Shown here one piece after another: positions 1 to 9,600 of a stretch of DNA of 35,538 bases. The DNA lies in IMG/VR virus record IMGVR_UViG_3300031749_000019, positions 1 through 35,538 of that record, one strand, 5' to 3'. A program made the position numbers and the translations under genes. Under the pieces are notes generated by a model. That model was not told the origin of the DNA. It did not search any database and saw nothing but the letters and a program-made list of their open reading frames with translations. The number at the start of each line of letters is the position of its first letter. Positions within the stretch are counted from its first letter, which is position 1. The DNA comes from a virus.

Positions 1-127
1 AGGAAATCTGCTAAAGCAAAGAAAAGAGCGGGTAAAAGTTTTGTGGCTAGTGGCAAAAAACCAGTATTAGGACAAGGGGGTAGATTTAAGGCTCTGAAGG
101 GAGCATTGGCTAAAAAGGGAGCCTCTA
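1..127. repeat. Direct terminal overlap (circular-contig signature)
   Basis: Bases 1-127 are identical to bases 35412-35538. A 127-base exact end overlap is what a circular molecule gives when assembled with a k-mer of 127. The repeat lies inside a coding region (the small basic protein gene that crosses the junction), as expected for an arbitrary break and not for a biological terminal repeat. The unique circle is therefore about 35,411 bp. Confidence 0.93.
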
Positions 128-216
128 ATCCCGGTGCCTTGGCGGCTTGGATTGGAAGAAAGAAATATGGCAAGGCTCGTTTCCAAAAGTTAGCAGTTAG
201 AGGAAGGAAAAAATAA
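1..216 (+). CDS. Small basic phage protein, C-terminal part (gene crosses the circle junction)
   Basis: This is the 3' part of a gene that starts at 35391; the reading frame enters at base 1 with an Arg codon and stops at 214-216. The joined protein is 78 residues, very rich in Lys, Arg, Gly and Ala, and ends with the pattern NPGALAAWIGRKKYGK followed by a basic tail. Proteins with this ending are common as small uncharacterised genes near the head and tail genes of uncultivated phages, so a minor virion or DNA-binding role is plausible but unproven. The next gene starts two bases after this stop. No enzyme motif is visible. Confidence 0.85.
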   Translation, partial: RKSAKAKKRAGKSFVASGKKPVLGQGGRFKALKGALAKKGASNPGALAAWIGRKKYGKARFQKLAVRGRKK

Positions 217-217
217 T

Positions 218-358
218 ATGCCTTTTGCTTCAAGAAAACAAATGCGTTATATGTTTAGTCAGCACCCCGATATTGCGGAGAGGTGGGCTCGTGAACAAAA
301 AGCCAAAGGACAGCCATTAATTGTCAAAAGAAAAAAGAAGAAAAGGAGTAAAAAATAA
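218..358 (+). CDS. Small basic phage protein, 46 aa
   Basis: A 46-residue frame whose stop codon overlaps the ATG of the next gene (TAATG), a typical coupled arrangement. The N-terminus MPFASRKQMRYMF with a following HP and W, and the Lys/Arg-rich tail, match a widespread small uncharacterised phage protein type. It has no membrane segment and no cysteine pairs. The upstream gene ends two bases before it, and a purine run (AGAGGAAGG) ends about 9 bases before the ATG. Function unknown; its place between the portal-distal head genes and the connector suggests a minor virion or assembly role. Confidence 0.8.
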   Translation: MPFASRKQMRYMFSQHPDIAERWAREQKAKGQPLIVKRKKKKRSKK

Positions 359-999
359 TGGCAAAAACTAAATCTGATATTCTAAAATCAGTTTCCGCTA
401 ATGTTAATGGCACGGCTTCTGTCCCTGAAGGAGACGAATTGGATTTGTGGAGTGAGTATCTTGAGTCGGCTAATCAAGAGTGGGCTCACGCTTACGATCC
501 AGAAGTTTTGATTAAAATTTGCAAGACAACGATTTTACAGTCAGGAACTTCGGTTGCTCTTCCTGATGACTTTAAAGAAAAACTGGCAGGGTATGTGGAT
601 ATTGAAGGAGAATTGTGGGAAGAGTATTCAAAACAGGAAGCAACGATAACTACAGGAGATTATGTAACTTGGGGCGGAGATCAATCGGCGGGATATTATC
701 TTAATACCTCAAGGGCTTTGTATTCCACTTGCAGTGTTAAAATCCCTTATCATTCTCGGCCAACGTCTTTATCGACATTAACCTCTATCTCACCGATTCC
801 CGATCCTGAATTCTTAGTAGCCAGAGTCAGTGAGAAAGCAATGATGCAAAGAGGACAACCAGAATATGTTGAATTCCAAGCTAAGGCCGATCTTCTTTTG
901 CAAAGAATGGTAGCGGGTGAAGTGTCGACTGATATTGGCAGGAATAATCAAATTAGGACGCAAGCAGAATTAAATGACTTCGAAATTGGGGAGGATTAA
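358..999 (+). CDS. Probable head-tail connector/adaptor protein
   Basis: A 213-residue acidic, mainly helical protein with an aromatic-rich middle part (about residues 85-125). It lies directly upstream of the stopper/tail-hub gene, where podovirus-like phages encode the adaptor ring that docks onto the portal. Length and the alternation of N-terminal helices with a long C-terminal helix (residues 150-213) are compatible with such adaptors, but no diagnostic motif was recognised; the call rests mainly on position. The SD AAAAGGAG is 10 bases upstream and the start overlaps the previous stop. A minor tail protein is the alternative. Confidence 0.55.
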   Translation: MAKTKSDILKSVSANVNGTASVPEGDELDLWSEYLESANQEWAHAYDPEVLIKICKTTILQSGTSVALPDDFKEKLAGYVDIEGELWEEYSKQEATITTGDYVTWGGDQSAGYYLNTSRALYSTCSVKIPYHSRPTSLSTLTSISPIPDPEFLVARVSEKAMMQRGQPEYVEFQAKADLLLQRMVAGEVSTDIGRNNQIRTQAELNDFEIGED

Positions 1000-1001
1000 T
1001 T

Positions 1002-2954
1002 ATGGGAGTGTTTGTTTCTCCAAGAAGAAGGCGACCACAAGCAAGTCGAGAAAGTATTGTTACTTATTCTTCAGCCAGACAAGGATTAAATACTTATTTA
1101 CTGGATAATGAACTTGGGCCAGAAGAAGTAAGGGATGCCACCAATCTAAAGTTGGTTGGTAAGGGAATTTTAGAACCTCGTCCGGGAACGGGTTTTTTCT
1201 ATCAAGCCGATACCGCAACTGTCAGAATGCTAATGGATTTCTATCTTAGTGGTAATGTTGATGTTTTAGCAATTACCGATAGCGGCTTTTTGACCAAAAA
1301 ATCAGGGACTTCTTATACCAGAATATTGGGGGCTTCTTTTGCTTCTGGGGCAAGACCAGAAGGGGCTCAGATTTATGGCAAGATGTATTTTGTTGATGGT
1401 GTTCATCCATTAAACAGAACTGATGGAACGACACTTTTAAGTTATACCAAAATCTCTTCTCCTACTTCTTTGACCGTCACTAAATCATCGGGAACAACTG
1501 GGCCTTTAACTTATTCTTACCGTGTTGCTCACGAGTCGGATGTTGGACAAACGCTGGCTTCTGACCCAGTAACGATTGCCAGTGTGCCCGCAGATTTAAC
1601 CTCACCAAATTTTATTACTTTAAGTTGGACGCAGGGTTCGCCGGCAAGCTATATTAAGGGAAGTATTATTTATGGCCGTGAAGCGGGAGCGGAAAGTTAT
1701 ATGGACAGAGTGCCAAGCGATGTTACTTCTTGGATTGATACGGGAGCAACGATTCCTTCTGTGACGGTTTTTCCGCAGGCATACAATACCACCGATGGGC
1801 CAGTGGCTAAACATATTGCGGTTTATAAAGAGAAGATTGTTTTGGGTAATTTAACTGATGATGATTCAACGGTTATGTGGAGTGGGTCGGGACCGAATAT
1901 AGACAAATTCCATTATTCTGTTGGCGGTGGTTATTATTCGATTGAGAAACAATCAGGCGACAGGTGGGGGGTTACAGGATTGGCCGAAAAGGAAGGTAAA
2001 ATCATCGTTTTCAAAGGAATGTCAATCTTTCAGGCAAGTTTAAGTTACAATTCAAGTTTGGGGATTAATGAGCTTTCTGTTACTAAATTGGTTGATAAAG
2101 TTGGGTGTATTGCGAGCAAGACAATTCAACAGGTTGAAAATTCGGTGATGTTTGTTGCCTATATTCCCGGAAGAGGATTAGCTTTGGCTAAACTTGATTA
2201 TGAGCCAAACATTTTATCGTCAGTATTAAGATTTCAGCCTATTTCAGCAAGGGTGCAGTCGGTTATAGATCAAGTTAATTTTGCCAGGATTGAAGAATGC
2301 TGGGCGGTTTATTCTGATAAAAAATATCACTGGTTTATTCCCATTGGGGCGACTTCTTGGATTTGTCTTGTTTATGATGTTGAGAGATTGGCCTTTGTTG
2401 GCCCTTGGACTTTAACCAATGCTTGGGCGGGGACTGTTCATATGGACAACGATAACAAATATCACTTCCTTATTGGCAAATCTGACGGGAATGTGGTTGA
2501 ACTTTCCGATAGTTATGCTAACGATGAAGGAGTTAATTTTGACTGGACATATCTTTCTAAAAAAGAAGATTTTGGTATGCCGTTCCAATTAAAAACAGTG
2601 ATTGATGGCAAAGTAAAACTTAAAAATGTTTCTAGCGGGTCAGTGAGTGTTTCTTATCTAACTGAGGGTTCTGGCGGGCTTTCAGAGACGGCCAAAAGCG
2701 TTTCCGTTACCGCTAATGCTGTCTTGGCTGGCTGGGGATCAAGACGATGGGCATTTAATAACAAATGGGGTTATCAGCCATCGTCTTCATCTTCCAATTC
2801 ACCGATTGTTTATAAATATACTTTAATCAACAAACCGAATATAATTAGCACGCAAGTTCGTATAAGCGGGTCGGGATCTCGTTGTCAAATTATTTCCAGT
2901 CAGGTGAGAGTAAGACCGCAGGCGATAGGAAACATTCCTAGCACGTGGAGGTAA
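1002..2954 (+). CDS. Tail hub/stopper-like protein (P22 gp10-like)
   Basis: A 650-residue protein. Around residues 27-62 it has the segment GLNTYLLDNELGPEEVRDA, followed by LEPRPGTG, then many short beta strands. This opening (few residues, then 'nel.peE..d..Nl' and 'PRpGt') is typical of the beta-propeller stopper/packaged-DNA stabilisation proteins that close the portal channel in P22-like phages and of related podovirus tail hubs. It starts two bases after the connector gene, consistent with head-tail joining. The C-terminus carries a short basic stretch. No frameshift is seen. A large tail-fibre base protein is the alternative. Confidence 0.65.
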   Translation: MGVFVSPRRRRPQASRESIVTYSSARQGLNTYLLDNELGPEEVRDATNLKLVGKGILEPRPGTGFFYQADTATVRMLMDFYLSGNVDVLAITDSGFLTKKSGTSYTRILGASFASGARPEGAQIYGKMYFVDGVHPLNRTDGTTLLSYTKISSPTSLTVTKSSGTTGPLTYSYRVAHESDVGQTLASDPVTIASVPADLTSPNFITLSWTQGSPASYIKGSIIYGREAGAESYMDRVPSDVTSWIDTGATIPSVTVFPQAYNTTDGPVAKHIAVYKEKIVLGNLTDDDSTVMWSGSGPNIDKFHYSVGGGYYSIEKQSGDRWGVTGLAEKEGKIIVFKGMSIFQASLSYNSSLGINELSVTKLVDKVGCIASKTIQQVENSVMFVAYIPGRGLALAKLDYEPNILSSVLRFQPISARVQSVIDQVNFARIEECWAVYSDKKYHWFIPIGATSWICLVYDVERLAFVGPWTLTNAWAGTVHMDNDNKYHFLIGKSDGNVVELSDSYANDEGVNFDWTYLSKKEDFGMPFQLKTVIDGKVKLKNVSSGSVSVSYLTEGSGGLSETAKSVSVTANAVLAGWGSRRWAFNNKWGYQPSSSSSNSPIVYKYTLINKPNIISTQVRISGSGSRCQIISSQVRVRPQAIGNIPSTWR

Positions 2955-2956
2955 AA

Positions 2957-3301
2957 ATGGACGAAGATACACAAAAATCAAATAATGAAGAAGCTCCCAC
3001 TCCGAGTGTGGGTAATCCAGCAACATTAGAGGAGATTGATTTTGCTCCTTTACTTGATTATTTTGGTATGGACAGACCACTGTTAGATGAAAAAAATGAT
3101 TTAAGGTATATCTATAATTGGGTGAGGAAACAAGGGGAAGAAAAAGGAGACCAGATGTTAGCTCTTAAAAAATTAGAGATTAAACTTGGTTTTCCACCAA
3201 CAGGCGAGAACAGACTAAAAAGAATTGTCAACTATTTAAAGATTGACGAGCAATTAGAAGATTTGTTAAAAGAACAGGAGGCCTATGTTCGTACCCGATA
3301 A
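2957..3301 (+). CDS. Small acidic helical protein, unknown
   Basis: A 114-residue acidic protein with a disordered N-terminus rich in Glu, Asn and Pro and a helical C-terminal half with Lys/Glu periodicity. The ATG at 2957 is preferred over an in-frame GTG at 2945 because GGAGG (2947-2951) sits 5 bases before the ATG. It slightly overlaps the next gene. No known domain was recognised. Its location among tail genes suggests a minor structural or chaperone role. Confidence 0.7.
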   Translation: MDEDTQKSNNEEAPTPSVGNPATLEEIDFAPLLDYFGMDRPLLDEKNDLRYIYNWVRKQGEEKGDQMLALKKLEIKLGFPPTGENRLKRIVNYLKIDEQLEDLLKEQEAYVRTR

Positions 3302-3677
3302 GGTTGACCCAGCAGTTGAGAGGCTCAAGGCTGTTAGTTCCACCTCCGCCAAGCAAGACGAGATTATTTCCGAACTTCAGGGGGTGGCTAAAGAAAGTGG
3401 GAATTTAGCAACACTTGCAGGGACTGTTTCAGACTCAAAAATACAGGTTAATGTAGGAGACCTTTATGCTGCACTTAAAACAATAATAAATGCTATAATT
3501 AGACCGTTATGGGTAGACCCGACGACATCAAGGATGAAGGCTACTGTCGATGTAGTATCAACAGTATCAACAGTATCAACAGTATCAACCCTTGCTAATA
3601 TAGGGTCTGCCAATGTAACTGGAGGTTATATTGATAGATTATCTTGGGCAAATACTATTCGTCCAAGAATAACTTAA
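3285..3677 (+). CDS. Small tail/fibre-associated protein with VST repeats
   Basis: A 130-residue protein with an AGGAGG ribosome binding site just upstream. Residues about 5-40 form an amphipathic helix with a heptad-like pattern ('erLkavsstSakQdeiiseLqg'), typical of trimerising N-termini of phage fibre-type proteins. Near residues 90-101 it has four consecutive Val-Ser-Thr triplets encoded by a perfect 9-base tandem repeat. It lies between the stopper and a large beta-rich tail protein. A fibre adaptor or minor tail protein is the best guess. Confidence 0.6.
   Translation: MFVPDKVDPAVERLKAVSSTSAKQDEIISELQGVAKESGNLATLAGTVSDSKIQVNVGDLYAALKTIINAIIRPLWVDPTTSRMKATVDVVSTVSTVSTVSTLANIGSANVTGGYIDRLSWANTIRPRIT
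3554..3589 (+). repeat. Four tandem copies of a 9-base unit
   Basis: The unit AGTATCAAC is repeated four times without a mismatch and encodes (Val-Ser-Thr)x4 in frame. Perfect identity at all codon positions suggests recent slippage growth; copy number could vary between strains. Confidence 0.95.
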
Positions 3678-3681
3678 AAAT

Positions 3682-5265
3682 ATGGCAACAACACTGTCAT
3701 TCAAAAATCTTATAGACATTCCGCAATGGAGAACGCTGGCAAACTCTATCACGGCAACTGCGGCGGCTTCTTGTCTATGCGGTGACAATAGAAATGATGC
3801 ATCCAGAGACCCATTTTTATATCTCTTGGTTAATGCTACCACCTTCCAAAGATATAATGTCTTAAATGATGAGTGGCAAACTTTAACTTCTCCAGCCTTA
3901 GCGGGAACCTTTGGAGCGGGAGCAGGTTCAGTTTTTGTTGCTTCGGCTGGTCCTAATGGCACAATAGCAGCAGGCGCTACTACTACCTCTATACCTCTTA
4001 CAACTGCTTTGCCAGCAGCAGTAGGTGTAAATCAACTTGCGAATAGGGGAGATGGGGTAGGTTACAAGATAAGAATTATTGGCAATGCCACAGGTTCATC
4101 TGGAAAAACAGAAGAAAAATATATTGTTGGAAACACTGGTGGAACTACTCCTACTATTTATCTTGATAGTGCTTTAACTTTTACTCCCATAGCGGGCGAT
4201 AGATATGAAATCTTATCTGGCAGGGTAATGTTAATGTCTGCGGGGACATTAGCAGCAGGCATTGTTAAGGCATATGATATTGCTACCAATTCTTATGTTA
4301 CGGTAACTCAAACTAACCTACCTGCAACAATTAGCACTGACTCAGAAAATGTTGTTCTTGATGAACAATTTGTTCCTTCCACCAGAAGTCCAGGAGAAGG
4401 ATTTTTTGGTAATCTTGTTGCTACAGCAAGTGCTGCTACTTCAATTACAGGTCAGGCAACTGGTGGCGATGCTGGAGTTTTGGCTAATGAATACAGAAAC
4501 TTTCAGATTAGGATTGTGCAAGATACTGCAACTCCGACTGCTGTAGGACAACGCAGGATTATTTCTTCTCACACCGCTGGGGCTTCTCCTGTTTATACTG
4601 TGCCGGCTTGGACAGTAACGCCTTCTGCTACTGCCACATTCGTTATTGAGAATAACAATGATGTTCTTCTATCAACTTCTGCTTCGACTACGATGTATTC
4701 TTATCGAATGGGTGGATTTACCGCAGATGGCACTTGGTCTTATACGGGAGTAGTTGGAACAAACGGAGCCTTGGCTTATGCGGTTCGCCCTGCGGCTTCT
4801 GGAGCTGGAACTAATGCTGTGCCTTCTTGGGGTCTTACATTAGATAGTGCCAAATTAGCCAGACATAGTTATATCTATTGGTTTAGGGGTGGAGCGACAA
4901 ATACTCTTGATTTACTTGATATTGCAGGAGCGGCAGGAACAGGGGCTTGGACTGCGGCAATTACTTATGGTGGTTCAACTGCAGCGACTACTTTTACCAC
5001 TGGCACAGGAAGTTGCTATGATGGTGCGACTAATACAGGAAAATACGGATATATCAATGTGAATGCTACGCAAAGATTCTTGAGATTTGATGTGTTAAAC
5101 AGAACACTTGAACCGTGGGCTTATTTGCCTTATGCCCAAAGCACAGCAGCACCAGGAGAAAAGATAGCAACTTCGTTATTTATTGATGGGACGACTAAAT
5201 TGGCATTCTTGCACGTAATTCAAAGCACTGGAACAGTTTTCTGGAATTGTGCGATACAGAGATAA
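3682..5265 (+). CDS. Large beta-rich tail protein (possible receptor-binding or propeller protein)
   Basis: A 527-residue protein rich in Ala, Gly, Ser and Thr. It has repeated beta-hairpin-like units, for example 'YNVLNDEWQTL' near residue 60, 'AYDIATNSYVTVT' near 200 and 'FDVLNRTLEPWAYLP' near 485. These 'x-D-v-x-t-n-x-w' strands resemble kelch/propeller-type tail proteins seen downstream of stopper genes. There is no Shine-Dalgarno sequence before the ATG. A promoter and attenuator-like terminator follow 15-100 bases after its stop, ending this group. Receptor binding is inference. Confidence 0.6.
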   Translation: MATTLSFKNLIDIPQWRTLANSITATAAASCLCGDNRNDASRDPFLYLLVNATTFQRYNVLNDEWQTLTSPALAGTFGAGAGSVFVASAGPNGTIAAGATTTSIPLTTALPAAVGVNQLANRGDGVGYKIRIIGNATGSSGKTEEKYIVGNTGGTTPTIYLDSALTFTPIAGDRYEILSGRVMLMSAGTLAAGIVKAYDIATNSYVTVTQTNLPATISTDSENVVLDEQFVPSTRSPGEGFFGNLVATASAATSITGQATGGDAGVLANEYRNFQIRIVQDTATPTAVGQRRIISSHTAGASPVYTVPAWTVTPSATATFVIENNNDVLLSTSASTTMYSYRMGGFTADGTWSYTGVVGTNGALAYAVRPAASGAGTNAVPSWGLTLDSAKLARHSYIYWFRGGATNTLDLLDIAGAAGTGAWTAAITYGGSTAATTFTTGTGSCYDGATNTGKYGYINVNATQRFLRFDVLNRTLEPWAYLPYAQSTAAPGEKIATSLFIDGTTKLAFLHVIQSTGTVFWNCAIQR

Positions 5266-5281
5266 CAGGATAAAATATCTC

Positions 5282-5310
5282 TTGACAAAACTTTTTACTT
5301 ATTGTAGAAT
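5282..5310 (+). promoter_or_regulatory. Strong sigma70-type promoter
   Basis: TTGACA (5282-5287), a 17-base spacer and TAGAAT (5305-5310). The expected start is near 5317, only a few bases before an AGAAC-loop hairpin and terminator, so the leader begins with the attenuator. It would drive the coiled-coil and large virion protein genes. Confidence 0.8.
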
Positions 5311-5320
5311 TGCTCAGTAA

Positions 5321-5365
5321 GGTAGAAAAGAACTTTCGCCGACCTTTTATACGGGTCGGTTTTTT
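5321..5365 (+). promoter_or_regulatory. Leader attenuator, AGAAC family, copy 2
   Basis: Upstream hairpin: GGU (5321-5323) pairs with GCC (5338-5340, one G-U), GAAA (5325-5328) with UUUC (5334-5337), loop AGAAC. Overlapping terminator: CCGACC (5339-5344) pairs with GGTCGG (5354-5359), then six Ts (5360-5365). The two hairpins share bases 5339-5340, so they compete. Regulation is inferred; the pairings are seen directly. Confidence 0.75.
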
Positions 5366-5366
5366 A

Positions 5367-5390
5367 ATGGTTAAATATGCAAAGGAGTAA
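5367..5390 (+). CDS. Seven-codon leader minigene (tentative)
   Basis: ATG directly after the terminator U-tract, encoding MVKYAKE and stopping four bases before the ATG of the next gene. Its 3' end contains the AAGGAG ribosome binding site of that gene. It could couple translation to the leader, or be chance. A similar four-codon frame follows the copy at 35326-35369. Confidence 0.25.
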   Translation: MVKYAKE

Positions 5391-5393
5391 AAA

Positions 5394-6593
5394 ATGGCAG
5401 TCATTATAGACCCATACGGAAGAGGACAGTCAACATCAATGAGTCCTGGTCAGGCAATTCTAGGAGGTTATTCAGTACAGACAATTCCACAAAATGCTAG
5501 TGTGAGTCCTTATTACGCTAAGCCAAATACTTATTATTACGCCCCTGCAGGAAGAGTTCCTGGAGCAACAAGTGTTTCTTCAGGCGGTAGTACTCCTTCC
5601 GGTGGTGGTGCTCCTTCTTCTGGCGGCGGTGGTGCTCCTTCTGGTGGTGGTGGAGGAGACGGTGGTCAACCTTCTGGTCCCTCCGTGCAAGATTTAATCA
5701 ATCAAGCCTATGAAGCTCAAATGGGAGCACTTAATACTTTAGAACAGCAACTTCCGCAACAGGCAGAAGAGGGCAAACAGTTTTGGACGCAGGAATACAA
5801 TACTCTTGCTCCTCAATATCAACAGGAACAGCAAACAAGGCTTGGTGAACTTCAAACAAGAGAGGGACAAGCTCAACAGCAACAGCAACTGGAAACCGCT
5901 AAGGTCAAACAGCTCTTAAGTGAATTGCAAAATCGTCAGGCGGCACAACTTGCCTATACTGGCGGATATGGTTCAAGCGCCAATCCCGCTATGGCTGAAG
6001 CCTTTGGCAAACAAGCCTTTTCCTCTATGGGGACACTTGCTTATCAGGGACAAAATGTCCTTGATAATATAAATGCCGAAAGAGAAAGAGTTAAAAACTT
6101 TTATTCAACCGCCTTGGCCAATCTTCAAAGTCAAGTAGATACTGCTAAACAGCAAATTCAACAGGACTTAAACGAAAAATTAAACAATATCACTCAAGCT
6201 AAAGGTGAGGCAGGAAGGGCAAAGGCTCAGGCAACCCTTGAAGCGTGGCAGAATTACACCAATCAACTTTCTCAATTAAATTTAGAAAAACTAAATTGGC
6301 AGCAAAATCTTACGGCTTGGGCTTTGGAGAAAGGAAAAAGTTTAGATGCTGCTAAAAACTTTGCCTTGCAGGCAACCGGAGGATTTAATCCAGAAGCCTA
6401 TACTTTTAATCCTAATCAACCGATGACAGTTGGACTTGGACAACAGGCCTATTACACCCCACCGATTAGAGTTTCAAGAGCAACGGGTAACTACACAGAT
6501 GAGGAAAAAAGATTAGCAGCCCAGTTGGGTTTGACACCAGATCAGGTTAGACAGGTAAGTAACGGATTGGGGAATTATCAGACTTTTCAATAA
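5394..6593 (+). CDS. Coiled-coil virion protein (possible ejection or tail protein)
   Basis: A 399-residue protein. The N-terminal third is low-complexity with Gly/Ser-rich loops (about residues 60-100). Residues 105-330 form long Gln/Ala/Leu-rich helices with no Pro, predicted coiled coil. The C-terminus includes 'YTDEEKRLAAQLGLTPDQV', a small helical motif. It sits immediately before the 1259-residue protein, as small internal or ejection proteins do in podoviruses. AAAGGAG lies 7 bases before the ATG. It is preceded by its own promoter and attenuator. No catalytic motif. Confidence 0.55.
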   Translation: MAVIIDPYGRGQSTSMSPGQAILGGYSVQTIPQNASVSPYYAKPNTYYYAPAGRVPGATSVSSGGSTPSGGGAPSSGGGGAPSGGGGGDGGQPSGPSVQDLINQAYEAQMGALNTLEQQLPQQAEEGKQFWTQEYNTLAPQYQQEQQTRLGELQTREGQAQQQQQLETAKVKQLLSELQNRQAAQLAYTGGYGSSANPAMAEAFGKQAFSSMGTLAYQGQNVLDNINAERERVKNFYSTALANLQSQVDTAKQQIQQDLNEKLNNITQAKGEAGRAKAQATLEAWQNYTNQLSQLNLEKLNWQQNLTAWALEKGKSLDAAKNFALQATGGFNPEAYTFNPNQPMTVGLGQQAYYTPPIRVSRATGNYTDEEKRLAAQLGLTPDQVRQVSNGLGNYQTFQ

Positions 6594-6606
6594 ACAATAA
6601 AAATGA

Positions 6607-9600
6607 ATGGCAATTTCGAAATTAAAATCTCTTCAGGACTTTTTAGGAAACGCTGTCAACACGGTTTCTAATTATTTTAGTCCAACAAGGCCACCTTCTT
6701 TTGTTTCTCCAGAAGCAGGAAGCCAATCAAACAATACCGCTTCAAATTATTCTCCCTCTCCTTTTGTTCAAGACCTAGCCCAAATACAGGGTTTTATTGA
6801 AAGTCCTAAGCAATTAAATATTGTTCCGACAATTAATCCTTTTAAATCAACAATCCTTGGAAATATTGGCAATGCTGTCGTAAATATTCCCGGTGGGTTG
6901 GTTAATACAATTAGTCAGGGAATAACCGCACCTCTCTTTGATGTCGGGCAAATGATAGGAAGACCTTTTAGCGGAAGGCAATATAACTATAATGAAATGA
7001 AAAATATTGGGAGATTAGGAATGCAACGAGCGGGGATTGTTAATCCGCAGGCCGCACAACAACAGGGAACAAAATATGGATTTAAACAGGTCGCTGGGAA
7101 CGTGGCCGAAACGGTACTTCCGATTGCTTCTGCTTATGTGCCCACAGGAGTAACAAATATTGCAAAGGAGGGAGTTGCTAAATCATTGGGTTCTACAATT
7201 TTGCAAGGAGCGAAAGAGGGGGCGATTCAGGGTGCGGGTTATGGTTTAGTAAGCGGACTTGTCGGAAGTAGAGAAGAACAAAATAATGCTAAATATGCAC
7301 TGAATATTCTAGGAAATATGGCCGCCGGAGGAATTGTTGGAGGAGTCGTTGGAGGAACTTCTGCTGGAATTGGTGGACTTATAGAATTAACAAAAAGACC
7401 TCGCTCTGTTGAAACACAGTTGAGAGACAGTATGGGAAGATGGACAGAGGGTGAGACCCCAATCAAACCAAAAGGAATGACGAATGCTCAATGGAATTTT
7501 CAGTTAGAATTTAATAAAAAGTATGGACGAAATCCATATACGCCTGTTTATCCAAAAGATTTAGAAAAGGCAATCAAATATGAAGCCGGTAAAAAACAGA
7601 TTGGTCTTTCTGTCAGAGATATTAATAAAGATATAAATCCATTAGGGGAAACTAAAACAATTGCACCAGAAAATAAATTGCCAAAGCCGGAAGTACCCCC
7701 AACATCAGAAATATTACCGCAAGGCCACCAAGGAAATGGATTAAATCCTCCATCGAGTTCTCAAATAAGTTCATCGGGAGAGATTATAAACCCAACCGAT
7801 CCTTTTTACAACATCAATCGGTTAAATATCTCTAATGAAGCAAAATCGCAGTTAAAAGAGAAAATAACTGGAGAATTTAAACCAGAATTTGAGAAAGTAA
7901 CTGGAGAGAAAATGTCGGCAGATGAAATTGTTAAAAGGGCGCAGTCGGCAAGTGATGAATTAATTCAGACGATAGGAAGAGAAAAAACAGCAGAGTTAGG
8001 AGCGGCTCAATTAAGACTTCGACAAACGATTGCCCAAATGGTAGATAGTGGAAAGGTTGATAAAGATTTATTAGAGAAAATGAGAGCAGATAAATCTTTT
8101 TCGGCAAATACCGCAAGACTTCAGCAGCAAAGAACAATTAATGCTGATCCCAAATCTCCCAATGGAAGATTATTACAGACAATGCTTAAAAATATTCTTG
8201 ATGTGAATGAAGATCTTGATGGGATATTGGCAAAAGCAAAAGGTGTTGATTTCAATGATCCGAAGCAGGCAACCGAATTTTATCGTCAATTTATTAAACC
8301 AAAGGCAGGAGATTGGATTGATAAATTGAGATATAACTCTATGCTTACAAGTCCTAACACTCATATTATTAATGCTACTTCTAACTGGCAAGGCACGGGA
8401 CTTATTACTCCCATCCAAAAAACAATAGAAGGTTCTATTGATAAGATTTTGTCAGTTTTAAATCCTAGTCGGGAAAGAACAAGATTTACTGGAGAAGGGT
8501 TGGCTTATGCAAGGGGTTATTACAACCCACAAACAGTTAAGGCCGCCTTCAAGAATATGTGGAGTGTTTTGTCCGGAGAAAGAATTTCAGAATACCCCGA
8601 CACAAGAAATATTCCGCTAACAACTGGTGGTGTTGGACGGGTGGTAGAAAATGCTTTAGACATTGGAGGTAGAGCGTTGGAAGCGGTCGACCAGTTGTTT
8701 ATGACTTTAACAAAGGGAGGGTTGGAGTCTTCATATAAGTATCGGCTTGGTAAGGGAGTTAAAATTGCTCCTTCGGCAGAAGAAGAAGCAAGCAATTTAT
8801 TATTTAGAGGCAAGTTAACAGAACCGGGGCAGGGCTGGATTTCAAATTTAATCGGAGCTGGTGGAGAAGCGGTGAAAAAAGTAGCGCACGGCGATAACGC
8901 AACTTTTCGGTGGATGGCAAAACTAACGCTTCCTTTTGTTAATATTGGAACGAATTTGGCAAAATCTGGGTTTGAATATAATCCTGTTACGGGAGCGTTT
9001 AATTTGATTGGCAATTCAGATAAAATTGCTCAAGCAGCTAAAATGCTTATAGGGGCAGGGGTAGTGGCAACCGCTGTTCCTTTTGCTCTTTCTGACAGAT
9101 TGACCTTCAAACTTCCATCGGGGAAGCGTGGCGATGCGGCCAGAGAGGCAGGAATGCTTGATTATGCAATTAAGATACCTACCCCAAAAGGAGAGCAATG
9201 GGTTCAATATACGAAGATGCATCCGGCAATTGCTTGGCAATTAGCAACGGTGGCCGCTCTTACTGATGCAATTAAAAACAGAAAAATTACAGAAGATGTA
9301 GGACAGAAGATTGCGGATGGAATTTGGTCGGTGATGCAATTTGGTTTGGACCAAACCTACTTTAAAAACGTTTCTGATTTTATGAGTGGTGTGCAGGGGA
9401 ATGTAGAAAGATTCGCCTCGATTCCCTCAAACTATGTTTCACAGTTTATTCCCTTTAGGGCTTTTGCTTCTTGGTTAAATAGAATAATAGATGTTTATCA
9501 GAGAAAACCCGATACTGATGCAAGTTTTATAACCCAATCGCTACAGCAAATTCAATCACAATTGCCGATACTTTCAAAGAATGTTCCTGTCCGAACAAAT

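Noticed and set aside
1-127. Biological direct terminal repeats of a linear phage
   Set aside because: The repeat is exactly 127 bases, a common assembler k-mer, and joins a gene in frame; a circular-permuted or headful genome is the simpler explanation.
8520-9014. 164-codon open frame on the - strand
   Set aside because: Shadow of the large virion gene; no ribosome binding site, and every supported gene is on the + strand.
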